A DNA stretch of 64,000 bases, from positions 55,444-119,443 of the forward strand of contig JAGCXP010000003.1 of assembly GCA_017961345.1 (NCBI GenBank), written 5' to 3'. Every line of letters starts with the position of its first letter. The first letter of the stretch is position 1. The position numbers and the translations under genes were made by a program. This DNA is from Bacteroidales bacterium (GTDB lineage: Bacteria; Bacteroidota; Bacteroidia; Bacteroidales; UBA932). The notes beneath the pieces were generated by a model, which saw only the letters and a list, made by a program, of their open reading frames with translations, was not told where the DNA came from and made no database searches. Below, one piece after another: positions 63,403-64,000 of this stretch.

Positions 63403-64000
63403 TGGCAGCAAAGAAAGCTAAAGCGGACGTGCAGCAGAGTGTTGCTCCCGCAGGATACGTTCCTTCCCTGCAGAAGGCTTACAAAGAAGAGATTGTTCCG
63501 AAGCTCGTCAAAGAGTTCGGTTATACGACCGTGATGCAGTGCCCCAAACTGGTCAAGATCACCATCAACCAGGGTGTGGGCGACGCTACCGGTGACAAGA
63601 AGCTGGTCGAGGTCGCTCAGACCGAACTGACCGCCATCACCGGCCAGAAAGCCGTCATCACCTCTTCCCGCAAGGATATTTCCAACTTCAAACTCCGTAA
63701 GGGCATGCCCATCGGCGTGAAGGTGACCCTCCGTGCCACGAAGATGTACGAGTTCCTTGAGAGGCTCATCCGCGTCTCTCTCCCTCGTATCCGTGACTTC
63801 AACGGTATCTCCACCAAGATGGACGGCCAGGGCAACTACACCCTCGGCATCAAGGAGCAGATCGTTTTCCCCGAGATCGACATCGACAAGATCACCAAGA
63901 TCCTCGGGCTGGAGATTACCTTCGTGACCACGGCTCAGACCGACAAGGAAGCCTATGCGCTCCTTCGTGAATTCGGCCTGCCTTTCAAAAGAAACAATAA
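63402..64000 (+). CDS. rplE: 50S ribosomal protein L5 (3' end cut by the window)
   Basis: 199 codons are visible and the frame runs off the right edge close to the expected C terminus (FGLPFKRNN...). 5S rRNA-binding protein. Family motifs: [89 protein letters not shown] Lys/Ala-rich N-terminal extension of about 18 residues ([18 protein letters not shown]) precedes the usual start region. Confidence 0.95.
   Translation, partial: MAAKKAKADVQQSVAPAGYVPSLQKAYKEEIVPKLVKEFGYTTVMQCPKLVKITINQGVGDATGDKKLVEVAQTELTAITGQKAVITSSRKDISNFKLRKGMPIGVKVTLRATKMYEFLERLIRVSLPRIRDFNGISTKMDGQGNYTLGIKEQIVFPEIDIDKITKILGLEITFVTTAQTDKEAYALLREFGLPFKRNN

Overview
This 64 kb window is chromosomal DNA from a member of the Bacteroidota, most likely an uncultured Bacteroidales. 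The evidence is the gene content (LptC, a PpiD/SurA-like chaperone, SdhAB-type fumarate reductase, YfhO, DUF4293, DUF3575, fimbrillin-like and GLUG domains), many lipoproteins with SSC/AC lipoboxes, and repeated use of the phylum-specific promoter (-33 TTTG, 18-21 bp, -7 TAnnTTTG). Genus cannot be told from the window. Coding density is high and nearly every gene is a recognisable core gene.

Layout. 1-5.7 kb: a minus-strand envelope operon (outer-membrane protein, TPR protein, LptC, PpiD-like chaperone, start of an esterase). 5.7-10.1 kb: divergent ruvB and mfd. 10.2-13.3 kb: sdhA-sdhB without a membrane anchor gene, then a small lipoprotein. 13.3-18.6 kb: hflX, tonB, ybeY, mnmG, ruvA, with two near-perfect ParB-site-like palindromes in and just after mnmG. 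18.7-23.1 kb: a 1447-residue surface lipoprotein with fimbrillin-like, GLUG-repeat and M64 peptidase regions. 23.1-28.8 kb: DUF1015, SGNH hydrolase, YfhO, DUF3298 lipoprotein. 28.8-30.9 kb: a small AT-richer accessory segment holding a lipoprotein, an ORF6N gene, a 110-nt nested hairpin and a decayed duplicate of the ORF6N/glycosyltransferase junction. 30.9-36.1 kb: mutS-galK-glycosyltransferase operon. 36.2-41.2 kb: OmpA/TPR lipoprotein, ettA with a small membrane protein, and a membrane-bound AraC regulator. 41.3-50 kb: one long gyrA-TPR-SPOR-M28/TonB-leuS unit. 50-58.7 kb: esterase, a three-barrel outer-membrane protein with an OmpA/TPR lipoprotein, fabF, DUF4293, nucleoside phosphorylase and a lipoprotein. 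58.7-59.7 kb: a gene-free stretch with a palindromic repeat family. 59.7-61.4 kb: tRNA-Glu, rpsT and tRNA-Pro, then a regulatory-domain protein. 61.7 kb to the end: a ribosomal protein operon that begins at rplP (rplP-rpmC-rpsQ-rplN-rplX-rplE), cut off from the usual upstream S10 genes.

The most unusual observations are a degenerate M28 peptidase fused to a TonB C-terminal domain, the M64 protein with an HExxxH-type motif, the S10/spc cluster broken before rplP together with an enlarged L14, the long nested hairpin beside the ORF6N gene, the ParB-like sites in a lineage-specific MnmG insertion, and the repeat family at 58.7-59.4 kb. No CRISPR array, prophage, complete insertion sequence or known defence operon is visible. 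Functions given are from reading motifs, not from database searches.
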